Source of the DNA: Pseudomonas eutrophicaquae
Lineage (GTDB): Bacteria > Pseudomonadota > Gammaproteobacteria > Pseudomonadales > Pseudomonadaceae
Assembly (NCBI RefSeq): GCF_023544715.1
Contig: NZ_JAMJEZ010000003.1
Span: 62,001-126,000 of the forward strand
Reading direction: 5' to 3'
DNA: 64,000 bases
Position numbers and translations under genes: made by a program. Below the pieces are notes generated by a model. It saw only the letters and a list, made by a program, of their open reading frames with translations, was not told the origin of the DNA and ran no database searches. Position 1 is the first letter of the stretch. Every line of letters starts with the position of its first letter. Below, piece by piece: positions 47,859-58,577 of the stretch.

Positions 47859-48509
47859 ATGCACCACCCGGCGTCTGAGCCCGCGTCTGACACCTCCCGC
47901 ACCAATGAGCCGCTACCCGCGCTGGCCGCCGGTCTGCATGCCCATCAGCCCTTGGCGCCCCCGGTGCTGCGGCCATCGCGCTGGCGCCAGGGGCTTACTC
48001 TGCTGGCGCTGTCGGCGCTACTGGGCGGTGTGCTGTTCTGGCAACAGCAGCGCTGGCAGCTGCTCGATGCCCGCCTGGTGGCCACGCAGGAGAGTTTTGC
48101 GCGCCTGAGCGAGGAGGCGGCCGGGCGGCTGGCGGTGGTCTCCAGGCAGCTCAGCGAGGCTGAGTCGGGCGTCAGCCGCGAGCGTGACGCGCTGCGCCAG
48201 CGTCAGCGGTTGCTGGAAGAGCGTCTGGCCCGCCTACAGGACAGCCACGCCGCCCTGCAGGCACAACGCCTGGAAGAGGAGCAGCGCCTGCAGGCCGTAT
48301 ACACCCAGCTCGAGGCCCAGCGCACGGTGGCGACTCGCCTGGCCGAAGCGCTGACCCGCGAGCAGGAGGCCCGTCTGGTCCTTGAGGCGCGCCTGCACCA
48401 GCAGCAGGCCACACAAACACGCCTGCAGGAGCAGCTGGCTGCCTTGCAGGCTGAGACGCAGCGCTTGAGCACGCCACTGCAAGGGCGCACGACTGGCCAC
48501 TCGCGCTGA
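47859..48509 (+). CDS. Hypothetical membrane-anchored coiled-coil protein
   Basis: 216 residues from ATG 47859 (an in-frame codon 18 bases upstream is possible). A polar, proline-rich cytoplasmic part (1-45) precedes one membrane helix (about 48-64, GLTLLALSALLGGVLFWQQQ). After it runs a long heptad-rich helix from about 70 to 205 dominated by E, Q, R, L and A, a clear coiled coil. No catalytic motif is visible. A TATACT -10-like hexamer sits at 47819-47824. Codon use fits its neighbours. The function is unknown; coiled-coil architecture suggests an assembly or scaffold role. Confidence 0.75.
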   Translation: MHHPASEPASDTSRTNEPLPALAAGLHAHQPLAPPVLRPSRWRQGLTLLALSALLGGVLFWQQQRWQLLDARLVATQESFARLSEEAAGRLAVVSRQLSEAESGVSRERDALRQRQRLLEERLARLQDSHAALQAQRLEEEQRLQAVYTQLEAQRTVATRLAEALTREQEARLVLEARLHQQQATQTRLQEQLAALQAETQRLSTPLQGRTTGHSR

Positions 48510-48511
48510 GC

Positions 48512-48538
48512 GCGGTGCCCGCAGGGCGCGGGCACCGC
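48512..48538. terminator. Hairpin between converging coiled-coil and OYE genes
   Basis: GCGGTGCCCGC / GCGGGCACCGC, a perfect 11-bp stem with loop AGGGC, fills the 38-base convergent gap. No T tract follows. Confidence 0.55.
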
Positions 48539-48547
48539 CTGCCGCGA

Positions 48548-49603
48548 TCAGGCCTTGAGGGTCGGGTAGTCCAGATAGCCGCCCGGGCCGGAGCCATAGA
48601 AGGTGCTGCTGTCGGGGGTGTTGAGCGGCGCATCGCTGGCCAGCCGCTCGACCAGATCCGGGTTGGCGATGTAGGGCACGCCAAAGGCTATGGCATCCGC
48701 CTTGCCTTCGCTCAGCCACTGCTCGGACTGCGCCTTGTCGAAGCGCTCGTTGGCGATGTACACCCCGCCGAACTGCTGCTTGAGCTGCGGGCCGAGGCTG
48801 TCCTCGGCGGCGTGCTCGCGGGCGCAGATAAAGGCGATGCCCCGCCGGCCCAGTTCGCGGGCCACATAACCAAAGGTCGCGGCCGGGTTGCTGTCGCCCA
48901 TGTCATGGGCATCGCAGCGCGGTGACAGGTGGACGCCGACCCGTCCGGCACCCCAGACCGCGATGCAGGCATCGGTGACCTCCAGCAGCAGGCGGGCACG
49001 ATTTTCCAGCGAGCCGCCGTACGCATCGGTGCGCTGGTTGGTGCTGTCCTGCAGGAACTGATCGAGCAGATAGCCGTTGGCCGCATGCACCTCGACGCCA
49101 TCAAAACCGGCGGCGCGGGCATTTTCCGCGCCCTGACGGTAGGCCTCGACGATCCCGGCGATTTCCGCACTCTCCAGCGCCCGCGGCACCGGGTAATCAC
49201 GCTGCGGACGCAGCAGGCTGACATGGCCACGGGCAGCGATCGCGCTGGGTGCGACCGGCGCGGTGCCTTCCAGGTAGACGGGGTCGGAGATGCGTCCGAC
49301 ATGCCAGAGCTGCAGGACGATCCGCCCGCCGGCGGCATGTACCGCGTCGGTGACCTGCTTCCAGCCCTGCACCTGCGCGCTCGACCAGATGCCCGGGGTG
49401 TCCGGATAGCCAACGCCCATCGGCGTCACCGAGGTGGCCTCGCTGATGATCAGCCCGGCATCAGCCCGTTGGACGTAGTATTCGGCCATCAGGGCGCCGG
49501 GCACCCGGCCGGGCTCGGCGCGGCAGCGGGTCAGCGGGGCCATGATGATGCGGTTCGGCAGCTCAAGATCGCCTGCTTTCAAAGGGTCGAACAGTGTCGG
49601 CAT
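48548..49603 (-). CDS. Old Yellow Enzyme family alkene reductase (NemA-like)
   Basis: FMN-dependent NAD(P)H oxidoreductase reducing activated alkenes, nitrate esters or N-ethylmaleimide. About 351 residues, one TIM barrel. N-terminal TLFDPLKAGDLELPNRIIMAPLTRCRA, then ISEATSVTPMGVGYPDTPGI, LQLWHVGRIS, GVEVHAANGYLLDQFLQDST and AYGGSLENRARLLLEV are standard (each shown within limits elsewhere in the protein order). The start at 49603 is better spaced from the AAGGA site than the ATG six bases upstream. Monocistronic, apparently. Confidence 0.9.
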   Translation of the reverse strand: MPTLFDPLKAGDLELPNRIIMAPLTRCRAEPGRVPGALMAEYYVQRADAGLIISEATSVTPMGVGYPDTPGIWSSAQVQGWKQVTDAVHAAGGRIVLQLWHVGRISDPVYLEGTAPVAPSAIAARGHVSLLRPQRDYPVPRALESAEIAGIVEAYRQGAENARAAGFDGVEVHAANGYLLDQFLQDSTNQRTDAYGGSLENRARLLLEVTDACIAVWGAGRVGVHLSPRCDAHDMGDSNPAATFGYVARELGRRGIAFICAREHAAEDSLGPQLKQQFGGVYIANERFDKAQSEQWLSEGKADAIAFGVPYIANPDLVERLASDAPLNTPDSSTFYGSGPGGYLDYPTLKA

Positions 49604-49694
49604 GGTCATTTCCTTGCAGGGCGGCGCAGGGCGGCGAGCCTCTGGCCGCAAAACGGATGGAAAGGCGTCTGCTGGGTGCAGACGCGCCGCCACA

Positions 49695-50471
49695 CTAACA
49701 GCGCTCGCCGGGCAAAAACAGCCCGTTGCCCGTCTCCTCGACCGTCTGGCGAATCATCTGTTCGGCGTACTGCGCCAGCGCGCTGCGCCCCAGCCCTGCG
49801 CTGTCGATCGGCGCGAGCAAGTGAATCTCGACACAGGCGCGCTCGGCCGCCAGCAGGCGCAGCAGATGCTGCGGCAGGGCATCGTCGTCGATGAAGGGCG
49901 CCAGCGTGTCGAGCTGGCCCGCGCGCCGATAGCGCAGCGCCACCGGCTGCACCACCAGGCCCGCTTCTGCGACCGCTGCGAGCAAACGCGGGTGAAAGCG
50001 CCGCACCGTGCGCCCATCAGAGCTGGTGCCCTCGGGGAAGATCGCCAGCGGCCGGCCTGCACCGATCTGCTGCGCGAGCTGCGCGCTCAGCTCCCGGCTC
50101 TGCCCGGCCCCGCGCGCAATGAACAGCGTGCCGGCCTGGCGCGCCAGCCAGCCGAGCAGCGGCCAGTCGGCGACTTCCTGCTTGGCGAGAAAAGACAGCG
50201 GCTGCAGGGCGCCGAGCACGGCGATGTCGGTCCAGGACACATGGTTGGCCAGCCACAGGCAGGGCTGGGTGGGCAGCGCGCCGTGTATCTGAACCTTGAA
50301 AGGCAGCGCCGCCTGCAGGTGACGCATGAAGCGGCAGGTCAGGCGCTGGCGCCGTGCGAGTGAGAACGGCGCTAGGCGGGCAAACAGGCTGATCACCCCG
50401 GCATACAGCGCACCTTCGGCCAGCACCAGGGCCAGGCGCGGCAAGCGGACCAGCAGACGCAGGCGGCGCAT
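49695..50471 (-). CDS. olsA: Lyso-ornithine lipid O-acyltransferase OlsA (PlsC-like)
   Basis: Membrane acyltransferase that adds the second fatty acid to lyso-ornithine lipid. 258 residues. PlsC motif I NHVSWTD has His77 and Asp82 (H-x4-D); motif III is FPEGTSSDG (Pro146 to Thr149). A hydrophobic N-terminal helix covers about 10-32. The start at 50471 overlaps the olsB stop by one base. The olsB-olsA order identifies it as OlsA rather than the general PlsC, though some OlsA proteins also act on lysophosphatidate. Confidence 0.88.
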   Translation of the reverse strand: MRRLRLLVRLPRLALVLAEGALYAGVISLFARLAPFSLARRQRLTCRFMRHLQAALPFKVQIHGALPTQPCLWLANHVSWTDIAVLGALQPLSFLAKQEVADWPLLGWLARQAGTLFIARGAGQSRELSAQLAQQIGAGRPLAIFPEGTSSDGRTVRRFHPRLLAAVAEAGLVVQPVALRYRRAGQLDTLAPFIDDDALPQHLLRLLAAERACVEIHLLAPIDSAGLGRSALAQYAEQMIRQTVEETGNGLFLPGERC

Positions 50472-51226
50472 CAGCAGGCGGTCTTGAAGTGCCGGGCGTA
50501 GCGCGGGCAGAGCTGATCGCGTTGCAGCAGGATGAAGACATCCGCGACCTGAAAATCCGGGTCCCAGCACGGCTCACCGCAGACCTTGGCGCCCAGACGC
50601 AGGTAGGCTTTGAGCAAGGGCGGCAGCTCGGCGCTGAGGTTGTCCGCCAGCTCCAGCGCAGGCAGCGGCTGGCGCGGCTCGGCGCGCAGGGTCTCCCGGC
50701 ACAGGTGCTGCTCGCGCAGGCGCCGCATCACCGCCTGGGCCTGAATGCCGCCATCTCGCATGGGGATGCTGGCGCAGCCCATCAGGTAGCGGTAGCCGCC
50801 TTCATTGAGGATTTCCGCCAGCGCCGACCACAGCACGGCGATGGTCGCACCGTTGCGATAGCCCTCGGCCACGCAGGTCCGGCCGATTTCCAGCACCGGG
50901 CCGCTCAGCCGGCCCAGACCATGCAGGTTGAACTCCGCCTCGCTGTAGAAACGGCCGAGACGCCGCGCGGTGGCCTGATCGAGCAGCCTGGTGGTGGCGA
51001 CCAGCGCACCGCTGGCAAGATCCCGCACGCCCAGATGCAGGCAGTGGTCATCAAAGCCGTCGCGGTCAAGTTCAAGCTCGGTGTCCTGCAGTTGAGCGCC
51101 GCATTCATGGCCAAACACCTGATAACGCAGGGCCTGGGCTTCGAACAGGGCTTCACTGCCGTACAGGCGCTCGGCCTGCAAGCGGCGTGGATCGCGTGGG
51201 GTGTGGGGGAGAGCGGAACAGGTCAT
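50471..51226 (-). CDS. olsB: L-ornithine N-alpha-acyltransferase OlsB
   Basis: GNAT-fold acyl-ACP-dependent enzyme that N-acylates ornithine with a 3-hydroxy fatty acid, the first step of phosphorus-free ornithine lipid synthesis. 251 residues. Family features are [12 protein letters not shown], the [20 protein letters not shown] segment, [19 protein letters not shown] (about 109-125) and [15 protein letters not shown] ribosome site precedes the ATG. In P. aeruginosa the pair is induced by phosphate starvation; I saw no clear PHO box in the 237-base gap to the next gene. Confidence 0.9.
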   Translation of the reverse strand: MTCSALPHTPRDPRRLQAERLYGSEALFEAQALRYQVFGHECGAQLQDTELELDRDGFDDHCLHLGVRDLASGALVATTRLLDQATARRLGRFYSEAEFNLHGLGRLSGPVLEIGRTCVAEGYRNGATIAVLWSALAEILNEGGYRYLMGCASIPMRDGGIQAQAVMRRLREQHLCRETLRAEPRQPLPALELADNLSAELPPLLKAYLRLGAKVCGEPCWDPDFQVADVFILLQRDQLCPRYARHFKTAC

Positions 51227-51463
51227 GCAATGGCCTCCGCGCGGCAGCTGCCGCCATGGGTGGGGTCAGGCCGATGCTAGGGTGGGCAGATGAAGGTGCG
51301 ATGTCCGGCGCGTGACGCGCCTGTGATCGGCGCATGCCGCCGGCTGAGGCGATGGGCGGCCTTTGGGTTGAGTCGGCCGGGCGGGGCGGCTAAGGTGCCG
51401 CAGGCACGGGAGGGCGTCTGCCCTTCACGGGCCTGAACCTTGGCGGAGTATCGGGATGCGAGC

Positions 51464-52612
51464 ATGACGGCAACGGTTTTTCCCTGGCGCTGTGGCAATA
51501 CCGTGCAGCTGCACATGGAGGGCGAGCGCTTCATGCCGGCGATGCTGGCGGCGATTGCCGCGGCCCGCCAGCAGCTGGATTTGGAGTTCTACCTGCTGGA
51601 AGAGGGCGCCTGCGCGGCAGCGCTGGTCGAGGCGCTGCAGGCGGCCTGTCAGCGCGGTGTGCGGGTGCGCTGCCTGTTCGATGCGCTAGGCGGGCGGCGG
51701 TTTGCCCTGTCAGCGCGGCGCCTGCAGGCGGCGGGCGTGGCGCTGCGCTGGTACAACCCGCTGGGCTGGCGTCATGGTCTGCGCAACCTGCATCGTGACC
51801 ATCGCAAGCTGCTGCTGGTGGATGCCCGCGTGGCCTGGGTCGGTGGTACCGGCATCACCGATCATTTCTGGCATCCGCAGCAGGGCAGCCGCTGGCACGA
51901 GCTGATGGTCGAGGTGGCGGGGCCGGTGGTTGCCGACTGGCAGCAGTTGTTCGAGCAGCAATGGCGGGCCTGTGCGGCCGACTGCCCGTGGCAGCCGGTG
52001 CGCGCCCCGCTGTCGCCACTGCCGCCCATGCCGCTGCCGGGGGCCGGGCTGGCGCGGGTGGCCTATGCCGATGCGCATGAGCACCGCGACATCCTGCAGT
52101 CACTGCTGCGCCAGATCCAGCAGGCCCGCCAGCGGGTCTGGCTGGTCACTCCGTATTTTCTGCCCGGATGGAAGGTGCGGCGTGCGCTGCGCCGGGCGGC
52201 GCGGCGCGGAGTTGAGGTGCGACTGCTGCTGGCCGGGGCACACAGCGATCATCCGCCGGTACACCATGCGGCGCAGCGCTATTACCTGCGCCTTCTGAAG
52301 AATGGTGTGCGAATCTTCGAGTACCAGCCGCGCTTTCTGCACTGCAAGGTGGTGCTGGTCGATGACTGGGTGACGCTGGGCTCCTGCAACTTCGATCGCT
52401 GGACGCTGCGCTATAACCTGGAGGCCAATCTCGAGGTGCTGGATCCGGTATTCACCCACACACTGAGCCAGGCGCTGGCCCATGACTTTGCCGAGGCCCG
52501 CGAGGTCACCCTGTCGATCTGGCAGGCCCGCCCCTGGTGGCAGCGTCTGCTGCGCCGGCTGTGGGGCTGGGCGGATCAAGTGGTGATCAACCATCTGGAT
52601 CGCTGGCGTTAG
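51464..52612 (+). CDS. clsB: Phospholipase D-family cardiolipin synthase (ClsB-like)
   Basis: PLD-superfamily enzyme, 382 residues, resembling E. coli ClsB, which makes cardiolipin without the N-terminal membrane helices of ClsA. Two HxKxxxxD motifs: HRKLLLVD (113-120) and HCKVVLVD (293-300), each followed by the usual Gly/Ser-Asn region (GGTGITD; GSCNFDRWTLRYNLEANLE). The start is ATG 51464; an upstream TTG at 51440 is less likely. It is divergent from olsBA and converges on fumA. Confidence 0.87.
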   Translation: MTATVFPWRCGNTVQLHMEGERFMPAMLAAIAAARQQLDLEFYLLEEGACAAALVEALQAACQRGVRVRCLFDALGGRRFALSARRLQAAGVALRWYNPLGWRHGLRNLHRDHRKLLLVDARVAWVGGTGITDHFWHPQQGSRWHELMVEVAGPVVADWQQLFEQQWRACAADCPWQPVRAPLSPLPPMPLPGAGLARVAYADAHEHRDILQSLLRQIQQARQRVWLVTPYFLPGWKVRRALRRAARRGVEVRLLLAGAHSDHPPVHHAAQRYYLRLLKNGVRIFEYQPRFLHCKVVLVDDWVTLGSCNFDRWTLRYNLEANLEVLDPVFTHTLSQALAHDFAEAREVTLSIWQARPWWQRLLRRLWGWADQVVINHLDRWR

Positions 52613-52622
52613 CGCGGACAAC

Positions 52623-52655
52623 AAAAAGGCCCATCCCCGTGAAGGGATGGGCCTT
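52623..52655 (-). terminator. Terminator downstream of fumarase
   Basis: AAGGCCCATCCC / GGGATGGGCCTT, a 12-bp perfect stem with a 6-base loop, followed on the minus strand by TTTTTG. It also lies just beyond the clsB stop and may serve both genes. Confidence 0.88.
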
Positions 52656-52672
52656 GATCAGCAAGCTGGCGC

Positions 52673-54196
52673 TTACTTGACTTCGACCGCCAGGCTCTCG
52701 GCGATCTTCTGCTTCCAGATCTGCGGGCCGGTGATGTGCACCGACTCACCGTTGGCATCGACCGCCACGGTCACCGGCATGTCCTTGACCTCGAACTCGT
52801 AGATTGCTTCCATGCCCAGTTCCTCAAAGGCCACCACGCGCGACTGCTTGATCGCCTGGGCGACCAGGTAGGCGGCGCCGCCGACAGCCATCAGGTACAC
52901 GGCCTTGTTGTCCTTGATCGCCTCGATGGCGATTGGGCCACGCTCGGACTTGCCGATCATGCCCAGAAGGCCGGTCTGCTCAAGGATCTGGCGGGTGAAC
53001 TTGTCCATACGGGTGGCGGTGGTCGGGCCGGCCGGGCCAACCACCTCGTCACGCACCGGATCGACCGGGCCGACGTAGTAGATGAAGCGGCCTTTGAGGT
53101 CCACCGGCAGCTGCTCGCCTTTGTTGAGCATATCGACCATGCGCTTGTGCGCCGCATCACGGCCGGTGAGCATCTTGCCGTTGAGCAGGATGGTTTCGCC
53201 CGGCTTCCAGCTCTGCACCTCTTCCGGAGTCAGGGTGTCGAGGTTGACGCGACGGGCGCTCGGGCCGGCTTCCCAGACGATTTCCGGGTAGGCGTCCAGC
53301 GGCGGGGCTTCCAGCACGGCCGGGCCGGAGCCATCCAGCACGAAGTGGGCGTGACGGGTGGCCGCGCAGTTGGGGATGATGCATACCGGCAGCGAGGCGG
53401 CGTGGGTCGGGTAGTCCTTGATCTTCACGTCGAGCACGGTGGTCAGACCGCCCAGACCCTGGGCGCCGATGCCCAGCTGGTTGATCTTCTCGAACAGCTC
53501 AAGGCGCAGTTCCTCAATGCGGTTCTGCGGGCCGCGGGCTTTGAGCTCATGGATGTCGATCGACTCCATCAGCACTTCCTTGGCCATCAGCGCGGCCTTC
53601 TCGGCGGTGCCGCCGATACCGATGCCGAGCATGCCCGGCGGGCACCAGCCAGCGCCCATTTCCGGCACGGTCTTCAGTACCCAGTCGACGATCGAGTCGG
53701 ACGGGTTGAGCATGCCCATCTTCGACTTGTTCTCCGAGCCACCGCCCTTGGCGGCCACGTCCACTTCCACCTTGTCGCCGGGGACGATGGAGTAGTGGAT
53801 GACAGCCGGGGTGTTGTCCTTGGTGTTCTTGCGGGCACCTGCCGGGTCGGCGAGGATCGAGGCACGCAGGACGTTTTCCGGCAGGTTGTAGGCGCGGCGC
53901 ACGCCTTCGTTGATCATGTCGTCGACGCTCATGGTGGCGCCATCCCAGTGCACATCCATGCCGACCTTGACGAACACGGTGACGATACCGGTGTCCTGGC
54001 AGATCGGACGGTGGCCGGTGGCGCACATCCGCGAGTTGATCAGGATCTGGGCGATGGAGTCACGGGCTGCCGGCGACTCTTCGCGCAGGTAGGCCTCGTG
54101 CATGGCCTGGATGAAGTCGACGGGGTGGTAGTAGGAGATGTACTGCAGGGCATCGGCGACGCTCTGGATCAGGTCGTCTTGCTTGATTACGGCCAT
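52673..54196 (-). CDS. fumA: Class I (iron-sulfur) fumarate hydratase
   Basis: [4Fe-4S] fumarase of the TCA cycle, 507 residues. The N-terminal alpha-type part contains CATGHRPICQDTGIVTVFVK with cluster cysteines and GWCPPGMLGIGIGGTAEKAA; the C-terminal beta-type part contains LLNGKMLTGRDAAHKRM and DPVRDEVVGPAGPTTATRMD. Length and fusion of both parts match FumA/FumB. It is sensitive to oxidation, unlike class II FumC; no fumC is in this window. Followed by a strong terminator. Confidence 0.96.
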   Translation of the reverse strand: MAVIKQDDLIQSVADALQYISYYHPVDFIQAMHEAYLREESPAARDSIAQILINSRMCATGHRPICQDTGIVTVFVKVGMDVHWDGATMSVDDMINEGVRRAYNLPENVLRASILADPAGARKNTKDNTPAVIHYSIVPGDKVEVDVAAKGGGSENKSKMGMLNPSDSIVDWVLKTVPEMGAGWCPPGMLGIGIGGTAEKAALMAKEVLMESIDIHELKARGPQNRIEELRLELFEKINQLGIGAQGLGGLTTVLDVKIKDYPTHAASLPVCIIPNCAATRHAHFVLDGSGPAVLEAPPLDAYPEIVWEAGPSARRVNLDTLTPEEVQSWKPGETILLNGKMLTGRDAAHKRMVDMLNKGEQLPVDLKGRFIYYVGPVDPVRDEVVGPAGPTTATRMDKFTRQILEQTGLLGMIGKSERGPIAIEAIKDNKAVYLMAVGGAAYLVAQAIKQSRVVAFEELGMEAIYEFEVKDMPVTVAVDANGESVHITGPQIWKQKIAESLAVEVK

Positions 54197-54265
54197 GGAA
54201 CACGGTCCTCTTCAGGCGGGAACTTCACGGCGCGCCACCCCTGAGGGCAGCGCAAAGGGCGCGAG

Positions 54266-54271
54266 AGTATA
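54266..54271 (-). promoter_or_regulatory. -10 hexamer candidate for fumA
   Basis: TATACT on the minus strand, 70 bases upstream of the fumA ATG in the 144-base gap to the DUF2069 gene. No good -35 was found at 16-18 bases (TGTCCC is the nearest). Weak call. Confidence 0.3.
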
Positions 54272-54340
54272 GCGCGCAGGCTGCGCTGCGGGACACTCGC
54301 GGCGCCCGACAATGGTCGATGAACGCACGCGCGGCCGGTA

Positions 54341-54751
54341 TCAGGCCTCGCCAGCCAGACGCCGTTCGAGCTGGAAGCGCCAGCGGGTGTAAAGCAGCGC
54401 GGCGCAGAACACCACGCTGCTCAAGAGCGCTTCCACCAGGCCAAAGGTCAGGCGCCCCGGTTCAAAGGCGGTGACCACCCCCTGGATGAAATACAGGTTG
54501 ATCACATAGCACAGCCAGGCGTGCACCCGGGCGCTGCCCAGCAGGATGCCCGGGGCCAGCAGCAGCAGCGGCACGGCCTGCACGCCGAGAATCACCCACG
54601 GCCGGGCGCCGTGCAGATCGACGATCTGCAGATACCAGACGGCCAGCGCCAGCAGCAGGGCAAGAAAGGCGATCAGGGTCAGAACGCGCGCCAGACGCAC
54701 GCGCGGCTGCAGCCAGTCCAGGGGCGGCAGCGGTTTGGGGGTTCGGGCCAT
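54341..54751 (-). CDS. DUF2069 small membrane protein
   Basis: 136-residue protein with four predicted membrane helices (about 22-43, 49-67, 73-92 and 100-120) and a basic C-terminus. DUF2069 members are short, proteobacterial and uncharacterised. The start at 54751 (MARTPKPLPPLDWLQPRVRL) lies one base after the wrbA stop, so the gene is the last of the arsC-like/wrbA/DUF2069 operon. A longer frame to 54994 would overlap wrbA throughout and was rejected. Confidence 0.8.
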   Translation of the reverse strand: MARTPKPLPPLDWLQPRVRLARVLTLIAFLALLLALAVWYLQIVDLHGARPWVILGVQAVPLLLLAPGILLGSARVHAWLCYVINLYFIQGVVTAFEPGRLTFGLVEALLSSVVFCAALLYTRWRFQLERRLAGEA

Positions 54752-54752
54752 C

Positions 54753-57571
<2,819 letters not shown>

Positions 57572-57619
57572 GCGTCAGGTGCTGCGGCGTCTGGCGGGAT
57601 GACGGCGGCCAGCTGGCCG

Positions 57620-58570
57620 TCAGTCATCCTCCGGCAGGGTTGGGGTGCGCCCGGCCTTGCGGCGTAGCCCCTCGAGCAGCTCCTGCTGCAGCTCGGGGTC
57701 GTGACGGGTCAGTTCGAGCAGACCTTGTTCGAGTTCATCGGCCTCCTCATCGAATTGCAGGGCGACCAGGCGGCGCACCCGCTCGACCCAGCGATCCACA
57801 TCCTCACCCTCCAGATCCGCATGGATCAGGGCGCGGGCCTCGCGCAGGCGACGGCGCAGATCCGCCTCGATGCCAAGGCGCAGATCGGCATGGGTCTTGC
57901 CGTCATCGCTCTCGACCCGCAGTTGCAGGTGGTCCAGGCGGCGACTGTCCAGCTCGCTGAACGGCTGATCCAGCAGGTCCAGCTCCAGCTGTCCCTGGGC
58001 ATCGGTGAACAGCTCATACAATTGCCCGGCCACCCGCACCGTCACCGGGCGCTCGCTCCACGGCAGGTTGCTGTGCTCCAGACGAAGATCGCGCGGCTGC
58101 TCCTCGAGCGCGGCCAGGTTCTGCTGGGCACGGCCGTTGGATTCGACATTCATGAACGGGTTGATCCCCGCCAGCCCGTAGCCGATCCAGCCACGGGTCA
58201 CGTTGTCCGGCAGGCTGCCCAGCGCCACCACGTTCACCAGGTTAGCCGCGCCACCCGCCACCAGCGCCAGGGCGCCGAGGGGCAGCTCGTAGAGCTCGCG
58301 CCACGGTTGGTAGGGGGTGTAGCGTTGGTAGCGGCGCGTCACCTCGTACTCGCGTACCTCAAAGGTCTTCTGCTCGTTGACGCGCACCGTCTGGCGCGGC
58401 TGGCTCAGCGTGCGCACCTCGCCGGCATCCAGATACAGGCTGTGATCAAGCAGCCGGCGCTCGACGCGCGACTCCAGCTCGCTGCGTTGCGGCAGCTGGT
58501 TGGCGCAGCCGGTGAGGAACACGGCGCCGCACAGGGCGGCGCCGGCAAGGCGATGGTGGCGTCTGGGCAT
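57620..58570 (-). CDS. Lipoprotein of unknown function next to proS
   Basis: 316-residue lipoprotein: MPRRHHRLAGAALCGAVFLTGCAN with lipobox LTGC. After a polar region with paired Tyr/Arg-rich strands (RRYQRYTPYQPWRELYELPL) comes one hydrophobic stretch (LGALALVAGGAANLVNVVAL, about 100-120), then a beta-rich domain (PVTVRVAGQLYELFTDAQGQ) and an acidic, arginine-rich helical C-terminus. I do not recognise a named domain. A similar gene accompanies proS in Pseudomonas, from memory (PA0957). It is seven bases downstream of proS and probably cotranscribed. Confidence 0.75.
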   Translation of the reverse strand: MPRRHHRLAGAALCGAVFLTGCANQLPQRSELESRVERRLLDHSLYLDAGEVRTLSQPRQTVRVNEQKTFEVREYEVTRRYQRYTPYQPWRELYELPLGALALVAGGAANLVNVVALGSLPDNVTRGWIGYGLAGINPFMNVESNGRAQQNLAALEEQPRDLRLEHSNLPWSERPVTVRVAGQLYELFTDAQGQLELDLLDQPFSELDSRRLDHLQLRVESDDGKTHADLRLGIEADLRRRLREARALIHADLEGEDVDRWVERVRRLVALQFDEEADELEQGLLELTRHDPELQQELLEGLRRKAGRTPTLPEDD

Positions 58571-58577
58571 GATCTCG

